A DNA stretch of 31,234 bases from an uncultured Neisseria sp. (GCA_947097615.1 CAMURX010000001.1:1-31234); one strand, 5' to 3'. Shown: positions 15,709 through 23,281, numbered from the stretch's first letter. Notes: generated from the letters alone by a model not told the origin. A program made the numbers and translations.

Positions 15709-17070
15709 ATGAATGCTGTAGTGATTGCCGTAATCGTGATGCTCGTGCTGTCGGTGGCGCGGGTGCACGTGGTGTTGAGCCTGACCATCGGCGCGTTTGC
15801 CGGCGGGCTTTTGGCCGGCATGCCGCTTGCCGACGTGATGGCGGACGACAAGGTGGTGCAGGAAGGCATCATCACCGTGTTCCAAACCGGCCTCTCCGGC
15901 GGCGCGAAAATCGCGCTCTCGTATGCCATGCTCGGCGCGTTTGCGATGGCGATTACCCATTCCGGCCTGCCGCAACAGCTGGCGGGCGCGGTGGTGCGCA
16001 AGCTCAACCGCTCCGAATCGGACGCGGGCAAACTCAAATGGATACTTTTGCTGCTGATTCTTGCGATGGGCGTGATGAGCCAAAACGTCGTGCCCATCCA
16101 CATCGCCTTTATCCCGATGATTATTCCGCCGCTCTTGCTGGTGTTTAACCGCCTGAAAGTCGACCGCCGCCTGATTGCCTGTGTGATTACGTTCGGCCTG
16201 GTTACAACCTATATGTTTCTGCCCTACGGCTTCGGCGCGATTTTCTTAAACGAAATCCTGCTGGGCAACATCGAAAAAGCGGGGCTGAACGTCAAACACA
16301 TCAACGTGATGCACGCGATGGCCATCCCCGCGCTGGGCATGGTGGCCGGGCTGTTGCTCGCCTTTGTCCGCTTTCGCAAACCTCGCGTTTACCAAAGCAG
16401 CGAAGTCGATTTGGCCGACAACCAAAGCGCCGCCGCCACGCCCGCGCCCTCGTCCTACCGCAGCCTAGTTGCCGCCGTAGCGATTGCCGTGTGCTTTGTC
16501 ATCCAGTTGGTTTATAAAGACGCGCTTTTGCTCGGCGCGATGGTGGGCTTTGCCGTATTCATGACGCTGGGCGTGGTCAAACGCCACGATGCCAACGACG
16601 TGTTCGGCGAGGGCATCAAAATGATGGCGATGGTGGGCTTTATCATGATTGCCGCGCAGGGTTTCGCCGCCGTGATGCAGGCCACCGGCCACATCCAGCC
16701 GCTGGTTGACGGCAGCATGCAGATGTTCGGCGGCAGCAAAGGCATGGCCGCGCTGGCCATGCTCTTGGTCGGTCTTTTGGTAACGATGGGCATCGGCTCG
16801 TCGTTTTCCACCCTGCCGATTATCACCGCGATTTATGTACCGCTGTGCATCAGCCTAGGCTTCTCGCCGCTGGCCACCGTAGCGATTGTCGGCACGGCAG
16901 GCGCGCTGGGCGATGCCGGTTCGCCCGCTTCCGATTCCACGCTCGGCCCCACCATGGGCTTGAACGCCGACGGCCAGCACGACCACATCCGCGACTCGGT
17001 TATCCCCACCTTCATCCACTACAACATCCCGCTGACCATCGCCGGCTGGATTGCCGCCATGGTATTGTAA
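15709..17070 (+). CDS. Na+/H+ antiporter-superfamily membrane carrier (YuiF-like)
   Basis: This is a 453-residue integral membrane protein with about 11-12 hydrophobic segments. It opens MNAVVIAVIVMLVLSVARVH and resembles the Na+/H+ antiporter (NhaC-type) and ion-transporter superfamily group that includes B. subtilis YuiF. Notable conserved parts are NVVPIHIAFIPMIIPPLLL near residue 128, a central cytosolic loop (about 220-250, Ala/Pro/Ser-rich), MGIGSSFSTLPIITAIY near 365, and the acidic/Gly block GTAGALGDAGSPASDSTLGPT near 395-417. The substrate is not predictable: members are annotated both as cation antiporters and as amino-acid carriers. GGAG precedes the ATG. The TAA is followed with no gap by the slyX ATG. 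Confidence 0.85.
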   Translation: MNAVVIAVIVMLVLSVARVHVVLSLTIGAFAGGLLAGMPLADVMADDKVVQEGIITVFQTGLSGGAKIALSYAMLGAFAMAITHSGLPQQLAGAVVRKLNRSESDAGKLKWILLLLILAMGVMSQNVVPIHIAFIPMIIPPLLLVFNRLKVDRRLIACVITFGLVTTYMFLPYGFGAIFLNEILLGNIEKAGLNVKHINVMHAMAIPALGMVAGLLLAFVRFRKPRVYQSSEVDLADNQSAAATPAPSSYRSLVAAVAIAVCFVIQLVYKDALLLGAMVGFAVFMTLGVVKRHDANDVFGEGIKMMAMVGFIMIAAQGFAAVMQATGHIQPLVDGSMQMFGGSKGMAALAMLLVGLLVTMGIGSSFSTLPIITAIYVPLCISLGFSPLATVAIVGTAGALGDAGSPASDSTLGPTMGLNADGQHDHIRDSVIPTFIHYNIPLTIAGWIAAMVL

Positions 17071-17295
17071 ATGAACGACATTCAAGATTTGGAACATCGC
17101 ATCACCGAGCTGGAAATTCAGACGGCCTTACAGGACGATTTGATTACCCGCTTAAGCGACACCATCGCGCAAATGCGCCAAACGCTCGACTTGCAGCAGT
17201 CGCAACTGCAGCTGCTCTACCGCCGGCTGCAAGACAAAAGCAGCGGCGAAGCCGAGCCTTACAGCCTGCGCGACGAAATTCCGCCGCATTATTAG
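17071..17295 (+). CDS. slyX: SlyX-family coiled-coil protein
   Basis: This 74-residue protein begins MNDIQDLEHRITELEIQTAL. Residues 4-55 form a continuous coiled coil typical of SlyX, and the conserved C-terminal Pro-Pro-His-Tyr is present (EIPPHY). The function of the family is unknown. Its ATG directly abuts the antiporter stop, implying translational coupling. A DUS at 17117-17128 encodes the IQTAL residues within the coiled coil. The end of the gene lies in a 17-base tandem duplication (17283-17311). Confidence 0.9.
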   Translation: MNDIQDLEHRITELEIQTALQDDLITRLSDTIAQMRQTLDLQQSQLQLLYRRLQDKSSGEAEPYSLRDEIPPHY

Positions 17296-17325
17296 ATTAG
17301 CCGCATTATTAAACACCGCACGCAA

Positions 17326-17366
17326 AGGCCGTCTGAAAACCCCGAAACCGTGCTTTCAGACGGCCT
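17326..17366 (+). terminator. Inverted DUS hairpin after slyX
   Basis: AGGCCGTCTGAA (17326-17337) and TTCAGACGGCCT (17355-17366) form a hairpin 31 bases after the slyX stop, before the rpmE promoter. Confidence 0.7.
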
Positions 17367-17383
17367 GAACGTTCCTATAAAGC

Positions 17384-17412
17384 TTGCAAAAAACAAGTGC
17401 CTGCGCGATAAT
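17384..17412 (+). promoter_or_regulatory. rpmE promoter
   Basis: TTGCAA (17384-17389) and GATAAT (17407-17412) are spaced by exactly 17 bases and followed by CCGCCCC. Transcription should start near 17419. Confidence 0.75.
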
Positions 17413-17416
17413 CCGC

Positions 17417-17462
17417 CCCTTGCCCGCAAGGGTGCATTGAAGCACAGGTACAGTCCCTGTGC
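17417..17462 (+). promoter_or_regulatory. Two-hairpin rpmE leader, candidate L31 autoregulatory element
   Basis: The roughly 67-base leader contains two perfect hairpins. CCCTTG/CAAGGG has a 4-base loop (17417-17432). GCACAGG/CCTGTGC has the 7-base loop TACAGTC (17442-17462). They lie ahead of the AAGGA ribosome site (17474-17478). L31 leaders that bind the protein are known in other bacteria; whether this one matches a known class cannot be told by eye. Confidence 0.5.
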
Positions 17463-17485
17463 CCGCTAACATAAAGGACATTCAC

Positions 17486-17704
17486 ATGAAACAAGGCATT
17501 CACCCCAATTACCACGAAGTAAACGTTACCTGCTCCTGCGGCAACAAATTCGTGACCCAATCCGCCATGGAAAAAGAAAACTTCAACATCGAGGTTTGCT
17601 CCAACTGCCACCCCTTCTACACCGGCACCCAAAAAATCGTCGACACCACCGGCCGCGTTGACAAATTCAACAGCAAATTCGGCAACCTGTTCAAACGCGG
17701 TTAA
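17486..17704 (+). CDS. rpmE: 50S ribosomal protein L31 (zinc-binding form)
   Basis: This 72-residue protein begins [20 protein letters not shown]. Four cysteines, in CSC (16, 18) and CSNC (37, 40), form the zinc site of the C-plus L31 type. The C-terminal [12 protein letters not shown] is also characteristic. The start is the ATG with AAGGA at a good distance; an open frame nine codons longer runs through the leader hairpin. The gene stands alone with its own promoter, leader and terminator. Confidence 0.97.
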   Translation: MKQGIHPNYHEVNVTCSCGNKFVTQSAMEKENFNIEVCSNCHPFYTGTQKIVDTTGRVDKFNSKFGNLFKRG

Positions 17705-17723
17705 ACCGCCGAAACCTGAAAAA

Positions 17724-17753
17724 AAAAAAGACTGCTTACCGGCAGTCTTTTTT
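17724..17753 (+). terminator. rpmE intrinsic terminator
   Basis: AAAGACTGC and GCAGTCTTT form a 9-bp stem with a 6-base loop, preceded by an A run and followed by a T run. DUS copies follow at 17756-17767 and 17791-17802. Confidence 0.92.
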
Positions 17754-17807
17754 GTTTCAGACGGCCTGCCTTGCTATCATGCCCGCTTTTTTCAGACGGC
17801 CTCAACC

Positions 17808-18611
17808 ATGAACCGCTTCAACCTCATCATTATCGGCGACGAAATCCTGCACGGCAGCCGCCAAGACAAACATTTCTCCTTTTTCAAAAACCTGCTCGAA
17901 ACACGCGGCCTCAAGCTCAACCAGGTGCAATACCTGCCCGACGAACGCGGCCTGCTGGTAAGGCAGCTTTCCCGCAGCTTTTCAGACGGCCTGCCCGCCT
18001 TCGTCACCGGCGGCATAGGCTCGACGCCCGACGACCACACCCGCCAAGCCGCCGCCGAAGCCCTCGGCCTGCCGCTGGTGCGCCATCCCGAAGCCGCCGC
18101 ACTGATTGCGGGTGTTACCGCCAAACGCGGCGAAAGCCTCGATTCGCCCGAACACCGCCAGCGCCTGAAAATGGCCGACTTCCCGCAGGGCGCGGATATC
18201 ATCCCCAATAGTTTCAACAACATCGCCGGATTTTCCGTCCGCGAACACTATTTCCTACCCGGCTTTCCCGTGATGGCGCACCCGATGGCCGAATGGGTGC
18301 TGGAAAACCGCTATGCCGACCGCTTTCACCGCCTTAGCAGCGACGGGCGCGGCATTTGGATATTCGGCCTGCCCGAATCGCGCATCACGCCGCTGATGGA
18401 GCGTATCGAACGCGATTATGCGGGCATCCGCACATACAGCCTGCCCAGCGTCGGCCGCACCGAAGCCGACGGCAGCCGCGTTGCGCCGCATATCGAGTTC
18501 GGCATCAAAGCCGAAGGTGCGGCCTGCACGCTGCTTGATCAGGCTTGGGAAGAGGTATTGCGCGAATTGGGCGCTTTGGGCGGCGAAATGCGTGAAATCA
18601 CTCAGGAATAA
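17808..18611 (+). CDS. Molybdopterin-binding-domain protein (CinA/MoaB-like)
   Basis: This 267-residue protein begins MNRFNLIIIGDEILHGSRQD. The N-terminal MoCF-type domain (about 1-170) has IIIGDEIL, TGGIGSTPDDHTRQAAAEAL near 70-90, and IIPNSFNNIAGFSV with FLPGFPVMAHPM near 130-155. This layout matches stand-alone competence/damage-inducible-A-like molybdopterin-binding proteins. The C-terminal ~100 residues are less distinct. The CinA amidohydrolase domain is absent, so deamidase activity is not predicted. The start is chosen by homology; a possible -10 (TATCAT, 17774-17779) lies 28 bases upstream with a DUS in the leader. An internal DUS (17981-17992) encodes the FSDGLP segment. Confidence 0.85.
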   Translation: MNRFNLIIIGDEILHGSRQDKHFSFFKNLLETRGLKLNQVQYLPDERGLLVRQLSRSFSDGLPAFVTGGIGSTPDDHTRQAAAEALGLPLVRHPEAAALIAGVTAKRGESLDSPEHRQRLKMADFPQGADIIPNSFNNIAGFSVREHYFLPGFPVMAHPMAEWVLENRYADRFHRLSSDGRGIWIFGLPESRITPLMERIERDYAGIRTYSLPSVGRTEADGSRVAPHIEFGIKAEGAACTLLDQAWEEVLRELGALGGEMREITQE

Positions 18612-18684
18612 AGCCGCTTTAAGGCAGATGTCGATATGTCTGAGGCCGTCTGAAAAAAGACGCGGCGGCGCATATATAAAGAAA

Positions 18685-18712
18685 AGGCCGTCTGAAACTT
18701 TTCAGACGGCCT
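18685..18712. terminator. Bidirectional DUS hairpin between convergent genes
   Basis: AGGCCGTCTGAA (18685-18696) and TTCAGACGGCCT (18701-18712) lie between the plus-strand gene ending at 18611 and slyD ending at 18732, and could end both. A single DUS lies at 18643-18654. Confidence 0.75.
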
Positions 18713-18731
18713 TATTGGTGTGGCGCAATGC

Positions 18732-19205
18732 TTAGTGATGGTGGCCGTGCGGGCCGTGGACGTGGCCGTGTTCGGTTTCTTCTTTTGTCGCTTCGCGGAT
18801 GCTGTCCACCTTCGCTTTGAAACGGATTTTCATGCCTGCCAGCGGATGGTTGCCGTCGACCACCACTTTGCCTTCGGCCACATCGGTCACGCGGAAGATA
18901 ACCACGTCGCCGTCGGGCATGTCGGCTTCAAACATCATGCCCGGCTTCACTTCGGCGGGGAAAGCGTCGGCCGGTTCGATGCGGATCAGCTCGGGATCTT
19001 GCTCTCCGAACGCGTCGTCGGGTTGGAGCACAACGTCTACTTCGTCGCCGATGTTTTTCTCGTGCAGGGCTTCTTCCACCAGCGGGAAAATGCCGTCATA
19101 GCCGCCGTGCAGGTAAACGATGGGCTGCTGCGTTTCATCGATGAGCTGGTCGTTGGCGTCGAACATTTGGTAATGCAGGCCGACAACGGTGTCTTTTTTA
19201 ATCAT
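18732..19205 (-). CDS. slyD: SlyD-type FKBP peptidyl-prolyl isomerase
   Basis: This 157-residue protein begins MIKKDTVVGLHYQMFDANDQ. The FKBP core is split by the IF chaperone insert (about residues 70-125), the SlyD arrangement. PIVYLHGGYDGIFPLVEEAL carries the FKBP active-site strand and helix. The tail HGHVHGPHGHHH has seven histidines and can bind nickel or other metals, but it is short and lacks the cysteines of E. coli SlyD, so a hydrogenase role is not implied. A -10 TACAAT (19244-19239) lies 34 bases upstream, followed by GCGCGC. Confidence 0.93.
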   Translation of the reverse strand: MIKKDTVVGLHYQMFDANDQLIDETQQPIVYLHGGYDGIFPLVEEALHEKNIGDEVDVVLQPDDAFGEQDPELIRIEPADAFPAEVKPGMMFEADMPDGDVVIFRVTDVAEGKVVVDGNHPLAGMKIRFKAKVDSIREATKEETEHGHVHGPHGHHH

Positions 19206-19698
19206 GGCTGTCTTTCGGAACAGGTTGTAAAAGCGCGCATTGTATCATCAAGCCGCAGGCGCAGATGGTTTATTTCGGCCCGTTTTTACGGTGCGATCCG
19301 AGTGTTCTGCGGGGGATGTGCGGATGTTGTTGCGTTTTTGCTACCGGAAAACAGAATGGATGGGCTTGGGAGGGCGGTGGACGGGATCAAGGACGGCGTG
19401 AAAAATAAAACAGTATGTTTCCAAAAGGTTTTATTGGAGCCGTACGGGAAATGCGGTTTCGCCTGCGTGCTTGCGGCAGCGCTCTGACGTGCCGACGGAA
19501 AACGGCGGATACTATCCCGTCGGCACAGCGACGAATGTGACGCAAATCAAAGTATGATTGATTTTGCACGGTCTGATAGGCATAATGGCGGCCGTTCAGC
19601 ATAAATCCGCAAAAGCCCGCAACGGCAGCGCTGTTGTAGGGCGTTATTATTTGCTGATGTTTTTGGTTAATTTATCTTTTGCAATAGGTGTTTTAAAA
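19206..19698. other. 490-base non-coding stretch with several inverted repeats
   Basis: I see no convincing protein gene here; the short open frames lack ribosome sites and recognisable sequence. Elements present are the slyD -10 (19239-19244, minus strand), an AT-rich inverted repeat AATAAAAC/GTTTTATT (19404-19411 and 19428-19435), a perfect 10-bp inverted repeat GTGCCGACGG/CCGTCGGCAC with an 18-base loop (19489-19526), the repeat ATCAA/TTGAT (19546-19562), and the promoter at 19558-19586 followed by a leader of about 105 bases. Unusually for this window, the stretch has no DUS. On the minus strand TAGTAT followed by CCGCCG inside the 19489-19526 loop resembles the local -10 context, so a small RNA toward slyD is possible. 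Confidence 0.5.
19558..19586 (+). promoter_or_regulatory. Promoter of the Ala-rich lipoprotein gene
   Basis: TTGATT (19558-19563) and CATAAT (19581-19586) are spaced by 17 bases, followed by GGCGGCC. The -35 overlaps one arm of an ATCAA/TTGAT inverted repeat. GTGACGCAAATCAA just upstream (19537-19550) matches 8 of 10 defined bases of an FNR box. Confidence 0.65.
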
Positions 19699-19953
19699 AT
19701 GAAAAAATCTCTTTTGGCCGCTACCCTGATGTCCCTGTTCCTGGCCGCTTGCGGCGACAACGCTGCAAACAACGCCGCTTCCGCCGTTGACGCTGCCGCT
19801 TCCGCTGCTTCCGAAGCCGCCGCTTCTGCCGCTTCCATGGCTGAAACTGCCGCTGCTTCCGCAACCGAAGCTACTGAAGCCGCTGCATCTGCTACCGAAG
19901 CTGCCGCATCTGCTGTTGAAGCTGCCGCTTCCGAAGCTGCTGCCAGCAAATAA
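19699..19953 (+). CDS. Small Ala-heptad lipoprotein (Lpp-like architecture)
   Basis: This 84-residue lipoprotein begins MKKSLLAATLMSLFLAACGD. The lipobox LAAC puts the lipidated cysteine at residue 18, leaving a 67-residue mature protein that is more than half alanine. The C-terminal half has a 7-residue period: E60, E67 and E74 each start an EAAAS(A/E) unit, and S64, S71 and S78 keep the same register, so an Ala-rich helix or coiled coil is likely. The protein ends in lysine. This layout resembles Braun lipoprotein Lpp, but there is no sequence homology that I can claim. AGGTG lies upstream. A good promoter, a long leader and two strong terminators suggest a separate and abundant transcript. 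Confidence 0.83.
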   Translation: MKKSLLAATLMSLFLAACGDNAANNAASAVDAAASAASEAAASAASMAETAAASATEATEAAASATEAAASAVEAAASEAAASK

Positions 19954-19972
19954 TCGGGATTTTCCCTTTGCG

Positions 19973-19997
19973 ACAGAGCGCTTCGGCGCTCTGTTTT
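19973..19997 (+). terminator. Intrinsic terminator with UUCG loop
   Basis: ACAGAGCGC and GCGCTCTGT form a perfect 9-bp stem closed by TTCG and followed by a T run, 19 bases after the lipoprotein stop. Confidence 0.93.
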
Positions 19998-20001
19998 GCA
20001 T

Positions 20002-20042
20002 GGCGCAAAGGCCGTCTGAACGTTTCAGACGGCCTTTGCGCC
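20002..20042 (+). terminator. Second hairpin: perfect 19-bp inverted DUS
   Basis: GGCGCAAAGGCCGTCTGAA (20002-20020) pairs perfectly with 20024-20042 around a 3-base loop. It lies 4 bases after the UUCG terminator, giving a double stop before the FAD oxidase promoter. Confidence 0.8.
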
Positions 20043-20107
20043 TTTGTTCTGAAAACAGCGGCACGAATCGGAACGGCGTGCGGTAGGCGTGCCATTGCGT
20101 CCCGCTA

Positions 20108-20113
20108 TATAAT
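20108..20113 (+). promoter_or_regulatory. -10 box of the FAD oxidase gene
   Basis: TATAAT in the context GCTATATAATCCGCCGC, 33 bases before the start. No strong -35 is visible. It is nearly identical to the sequence ahead of lpxH. Confidence 0.6.
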
Positions 20114-20146
20114 CCGCCGCTTTGCCCGACAGCCTTGGAAACGATT

Positions 20147-21517
20147 ATGCCCGCCGACCTCAGCGAACTGGCCGCCCTTTTGCACGAAGACGAAATCCTG
20201 CGCGATGCCGACGCCCTGCTCACCGACCAGCGCCGCCGCTACACGGGAAAAGCCGCATTGGTGCTGCGGCCGCAAAGCACCGAATCCGTGCAAAAAATCA
20301 TGCGCTTTTGCTTTGCAAACCGCATTTCCGTCACCCCGCAGGGCGGCAACACCGGCCTGTGCGGCGCGGCTGTGCCGCAGGGCGGCGTTCTGCTCAACTT
20401 AGGCCGTCTGAACCGCATCCGCAGCATCAGCGCCGCCGACAACGCCGTCACCGTCGAAGCGGGCTGCATCCTACAAAACGTCCAACAGGCCTCCGCCGCT
20501 GCGGGGCGGCTGTTTCCCCTCAGCCTCGCCAGCGAAGGCTCGTGCCAGATCGGCGGCAACATCGCCTGCAACGCCGGCGGCCTCAACGTCTTGCGCTACG
20601 GCACCATGCGCGACCTCGTCCTCGGCATCGAAGCCGTTTTGCCCGACGGCGGACTCGTCTCCCAACTCGTCCCCCTGCACAAAAACACCACCGGCTACGA
20701 CCTGCGCCAGCTCCTTATCGGCAGCGAAGGCACGCTTGCCGTCATCACCGCCGCCACCCTCAAACTCTTCCCCCTACCGCAAACTTACGAAACCGCCTGG
20801 GTTGGCGCCGACAGCATCGATCGTGCCGTCGGACTCCTCGCTCTCGTGCAACAACGCTTCGGCGAGCGGCTCACCAGCTTCGAACTCGTCGGCAGCCGCG
20901 CCCTCGAACTCTCCGCAGCCTACAGCCGCAGCGCCGCCCCCGTTTCCGCCCCCTGGCACGTCCTGCTCGAACTGGCCGACGCCGAACCGCGCGACGACCT
21001 CGGCGGCCTGCTCGCCGAATACCTGCTGCAACACGGCTTCGACAACAGCGTCCTCGCCCAATCCGCAAGCGAAAGGCAAACCCTGTGGACGCTGCGCGAA
21101 AACATCTCCGCCGCCCAACGCAGCCTCGGCGTCAGCATCAAACACGACATCGCCCTGCCCATAGAGCGCGTTGCCGAATTTGTCGGCAGCTGCGGTGCCG
21201 CGCTGCGCCAAACGTTCGCGGGCATCGACATCGTTCTCTTCGGCCACCTCGGCGACGGCAGCCTGCACTACAACACCTTCCTGCCCGCCGCGACAGGCAA
21301 CGACGCCTACGCCTATGAATACGCCGTCAACACCGTCGTTTACGAACACGTCCTCGCCTGCGGCGGCACGATAGCCGCCGAACACGGTGTCGGCATCGTC
21401 AAACGCCACTGGCTGCCCCGCGTGCGCAGCGCGGCCGAACTGCGGCTGATGGGCGCCGTCAAAGCCGCCTTCGACCCGCACAACATCATGAACCCCGGCA
21501 AACTGCTGCCCGATTGA
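20147..21517 (+). CDS. FAD-linked oxidase (GlcD / D-2-hydroxyacid dehydrogenase type)
   Basis: This 456-residue flavoprotein begins [20 protein letters not shown]. The FAD_binding_4 domain (about 35-215) has [47 protein letters not shown] and [13 protein letters not shown]. The C-terminal FAD-oxidase domain (about 220-456) has [24 protein letters not shown] and the end block [13 protein letters not shown] to NPGKLLPD. The family oxidises D-2-hydroxyacids such as D-lactate, D-2-hydroxyglutarate or glycolate. No glcE/glcF partner is adjacent, so a stand-alone D-2-hydroxyglutarate or D-lactate dehydrogenase is more likely. The ATG at 20147 is preferred over an in-frame TTG four codons upstream because GGA then lies at ribosome-site distance. 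A DUS at 20401-20412 encodes GRLN. Confidence 0.9.
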   Translation: MPADLSELAALLHEDEILRDADALLTDQRRRYTGKAALVLRPQSTESVQKIMRFCFANRISVTPQGGNTGLCGAAVPQGGVLLNLGRLNRIRSISAADNAVTVEAGCILQNVQQASAAAGRLFPLSLASEGSCQIGGNIACNAGGLNVLRYGTMRDLVLGIEAVLPDGGLVSQLVPLHKNTTGYDLRQLLIGSEGTLAVITAATLKLFPLPQTYETAWVGADSIDRAVGLLALVQQRFGERLTSFELVGSRALELSAAYSRSAAPVSAPWHVLLELADAEPRDDLGGLLAEYLLQHGFDNSVLAQSASERQTLWTLRENISAAQRSLGVSIKHDIALPIERVAEFVGSCGAALRQTFAGIDIVLFGHLGDGSLHYNTFLPAATGNDAYAYEYAVNTVVYEHVLACGGTIAAEHGVGIVKRHWLPRVRSAAELRLMGAVKAAFDPHNIMNPGKLLPD

Positions 21518-21524
21518 ACCCCGG

Positions 21525-21563
21525 AGGCCGTCTGAAAGCACATTTCAGACGGCCTGCTATAAT
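21525..21563 (+). promoter_or_regulatory. DUS hairpin fused to the rnhA -10 box
   Basis: AGGCCGTCTGAA (21525-21536) and TTCAGACGGCCT (21544-21555) form a hairpin 7 bases after the oxidase stop. Two bases later comes TATAAT (21558-21563), in the context GCTATAATCCGCCGC, 28 bases before the rnhA start. Terminator and promoter are thus nearly contiguous. Confidence 0.65.
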
Positions 21564-21591
21564 CCGCCGCTGCAAAACAGGGCATACCGAC

Positions 21592-22059
21592 ATGGAACAA
21601 ACCGTTTACCTCTACACCGACGGCGCCTGCAAAGGCAATCCCGGCACGGGCGGCTGGGGCGCACTGCTGCGCTACGGCTGCCACGAAAAAGAACTCAGCG
21701 GCGGCGCGCGCGACACCACCAACAACCGCATGGAGCTCACCGCCGTCATCGAAGGGCTCAAAGCCCTCAAACGCAAAAGCCGCATCGAAATCTGCACCGA
21801 CTCGCAATACGTCAAAAATGGCATGGAAAGCTGGATACGCGGCTGGAAGAAAAACGGCTGGAAAACATCGGCCAAACAGCCGGTGAAAAACGAAGACCTG
21901 TGGCGCGAACTCGACCGCCTCGTCGCCGAACACGACGTCGTCTGGACATGGGTCAAAGGTCATGCCGGACATCCTGAAAACGAACGTGCCGATGCCTTGG
22001 CCAACCAAGGCGCGGCAGCGGCAAAACAAAGCGGCGAGAGGCCGCAGGAGGCCGTCTGA
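21592..22059 (+). CDS. rnhA: Ribonuclease HI
   Basis: This 155-residue enzyme cuts RNA in RNA/DNA hybrids. All four catalytic acids are visible: Asp in [11 protein letters not shown] near residue 9, Glu in [11 protein letters not shown] near 47, Asp in CTDSQYV near 69, and Asp near 133 in the [11 protein letters not shown] block. [12 protein letters not shown] matches the usual histidine loop. The length is normal. The last codons and stop come from a DUS (22049-22060), giving the C-terminal Glu-Ala-Val. The dciA ATG follows two bases after the stop. Confidence 0.97.
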   Translation: MEQTVYLYTDGACKGNPGTGGWGALLRYGCHEKELSGGARDTTNNRMELTAVIEGLKALKRKSRIEICTDSQYVKNGMESWIRGWKKNGWKTSAKQPVKNEDLWRELDRLVAEHDVVWTWVKGHAGHPENERADALANQGAAAAKQSGERPQEAV

Positions 22060-22061
22060 AA

Positions 22062-22502
22062 ATGGATTTGGAACAAATCGGCAAACGCAGCGGCCGCCGC
22101 TCCGACGCCGACCCGCAGTTGCAATTTCTCCTGCAAAGCGCCAAAGCGTGGCGGCAGCTCGATAACATCGTCAAACAGGAATTGCCCGCCAACCTGCATC
22201 CGCACGTTCAGACGGCCTGCATCGAAGAGGGCGCGCTGGTGCTGCTGGCCGCCAACAACATGGCCGCCTCGCGCCTGAAAATGATCGCCCCCGCCCTGCT
22301 GCCGCGCTTGCAGCAGTACAGCGATCTGATACAAAGCGTGCGCGTCAAAACCGTGCCCAAGCCCGCCGCGCCGCCGCGCCAAAACAGCCTGCGCCTGAGC
22401 GCCGCCGCCGCCGAAAGTTTCCGCCGCAGCGCCGAGCAGCTGCAACACCATCCGCAACTGGCCGCCGCTCTTCGCCGATTGGCCGGCAAATATCAAAAAT
22501 AA
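22062..22502 (+). CDS. dciA: DciA-type DUF721 protein (helicase operator)
   Basis: The 146-residue product begins MDLEQIGKRSGRRSDADPQL. The DUF721/DciA core covers about residues 20-100: LQSAKAWRQLDNIVKQELP, then ACIEEGALVLLAANNMAASRLKM and IQSVRVKTVPK, the KH-like fold. The C-terminal ~45 residues are basic, Ala-rich and probably flexible. DciA helps load the replicative helicase DnaB in bacteria that lack DnaC or DnaI, as Neisseria does. It is coupled to rnhA (2-base gap), with the ribosome site in the rnhA tail, where GCAGGAGG overlaps the DUS. A DUS at 22207-22218 encodes VQTAC within the core. Confidence 0.78.
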   Translation: MDLEQIGKRSGRRSDADPQLQFLLQSAKAWRQLDNIVKQELPANLHPHVQTACIEEGALVLLAANNMAASRLKMIAPALLPRLQQYSDLIQSVRVKTVPKPAAPPRQNSLRLSAAAAESFRRSAEQLQHHPQLAAALRRLAGKYQK

Positions 22503-22634
22503 TTATCTTTCGTCGGGGTTTTGTGGTAGATTCCGCCTCTGACGCCCGCGCCGCAGAGGCCGCAGGCGGAACGGGAGCAAGAGTCAGACCTTTGTTTCCC
22601 CGACTTATTTTTTAACATCATCAGGAGATGAAAC

Positions 22635-23231
22635 ATGAAGGCATACTTAGCACTGATTTCCGCAGCCGCACTGGCACTGAGCGCGTGTGGCGACAACAAA
22701 CCGGCCGAAACCCCTGCCGCGCCGCCCGCCGCTTCCGCCGAAGCCGCGCCCGCGTCTGCCGCCTCCGAAGCCGAACCCGCCGCGCCTGCCGCTTCCGAAG
22801 CCGCGCCCGCAGCATCCGCCGAAGCTCCTGCCGCCGCAGCCGGCGCGTGCGAAACCGTGGTGGAATCCAACGACATGATGAACTTCAACACTAAAGAACT
22901 GGTTATCGACAAAACCAACTGCAAAGAGTTCAAAGTCACCCTGAAACACACCGGCAAAATGCCGAAAACCGCAATGGGTCACAACATCGTGATTTCCAAA
23001 GCCGAAGACACCCAGGCCGTGATTAAAGACGGCGCGGGCGCAGGCGCCGACGGCGACTACGTCAAAGCGGGCGACGAGCGCGTGATCGGGCACACCAAAC
23101 TGATCGGCGGCGGCGAAGAAACCAGCGTCACTGTCGACACAAGCAAATTCGCCGACGGCGGCAAATACGAGTTCTACTGCTCTTTCCCCGCCCACTCCTC
23201 GCAAATGCTCGGCCACATCACCCTGAAATAA
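22635..23231 (+). CDS. laz: Lipid-modified azurin (Laz, H.8-type)
   Basis: This 198-residue lipoprotein begins [18 protein letters not shown], with the lipidated cysteine at 18. Residues 20-70 form an Ala/Pro/Glu-rich linker with AAEAP-like units, the H.8 epitope region of neisserial azurin. The cupredoxin domain (about 72-198) begins [20 protein letters not shown]. Copper ligands are His in MGHNIV, Cys in FYCSFP, His in PAHSS and Met in MLGH. Laz is an outer-membrane electron carrier linked to cytochrome oxidase or nitrite reduction and to defence against copper and peroxide. CAGGAG precedes the start. A possible -10 (TAGATT, 22527-22532) is followed by CCGCC; the leader would be about 95 bases. 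Confidence 0.95.
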   Translation: MKAYLALISAAALALSACGDNKPAETPAAPPAASAEAAPASAASEAEPAAPAASEAAPAASAEAPAAAAGACETVVESNDMMNFNTKELVIDKTNCKEFKVTLKHTGKMPKTAMGHNIVISKAEDTQAVIKDGAGAGADGDYVKAGDERVIGHTKLIGGGEETSVTVDTSKFADGGKYEFYCSFPAHSSQMLGHITLK

Positions 23232-23248
23232 GCCCCGCGTATTTTCAG

Positions 23249-23281
23249 ACGGCCTGCCATCCGGCAGGCCGTTTCTGTTTT
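23249..23281 (+). terminator. laz terminator
   Basis: ACGGCCTGCC and GGCAGGCCGT form a perfect 10-bp stem with an ATCC loop, followed by a T-rich tail. One arm is part of a DUS (23244-23254), so a single DUS has been used as half of the hairpin. Confidence 0.85.

Noticed and set aside
19647..19949. Ala/Ser-rich open frame opposite the small lipoprotein
   Set aside because: It mirrors the low-complexity codons of the lipoprotein (GCT/TCC repeats) and has no signal peptide or ribosome site. The same repeats are simple amino-acid coding repeats, not CRISPR or a minisatellite.
20122..21318. 398-codon open frame overlapping the FAD oxidase
   Set aside because: It is extremely Arg/Pro/His-rich, typical of a frame-shifted shadow. 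The other frame has full FAD-oxidase motifs.
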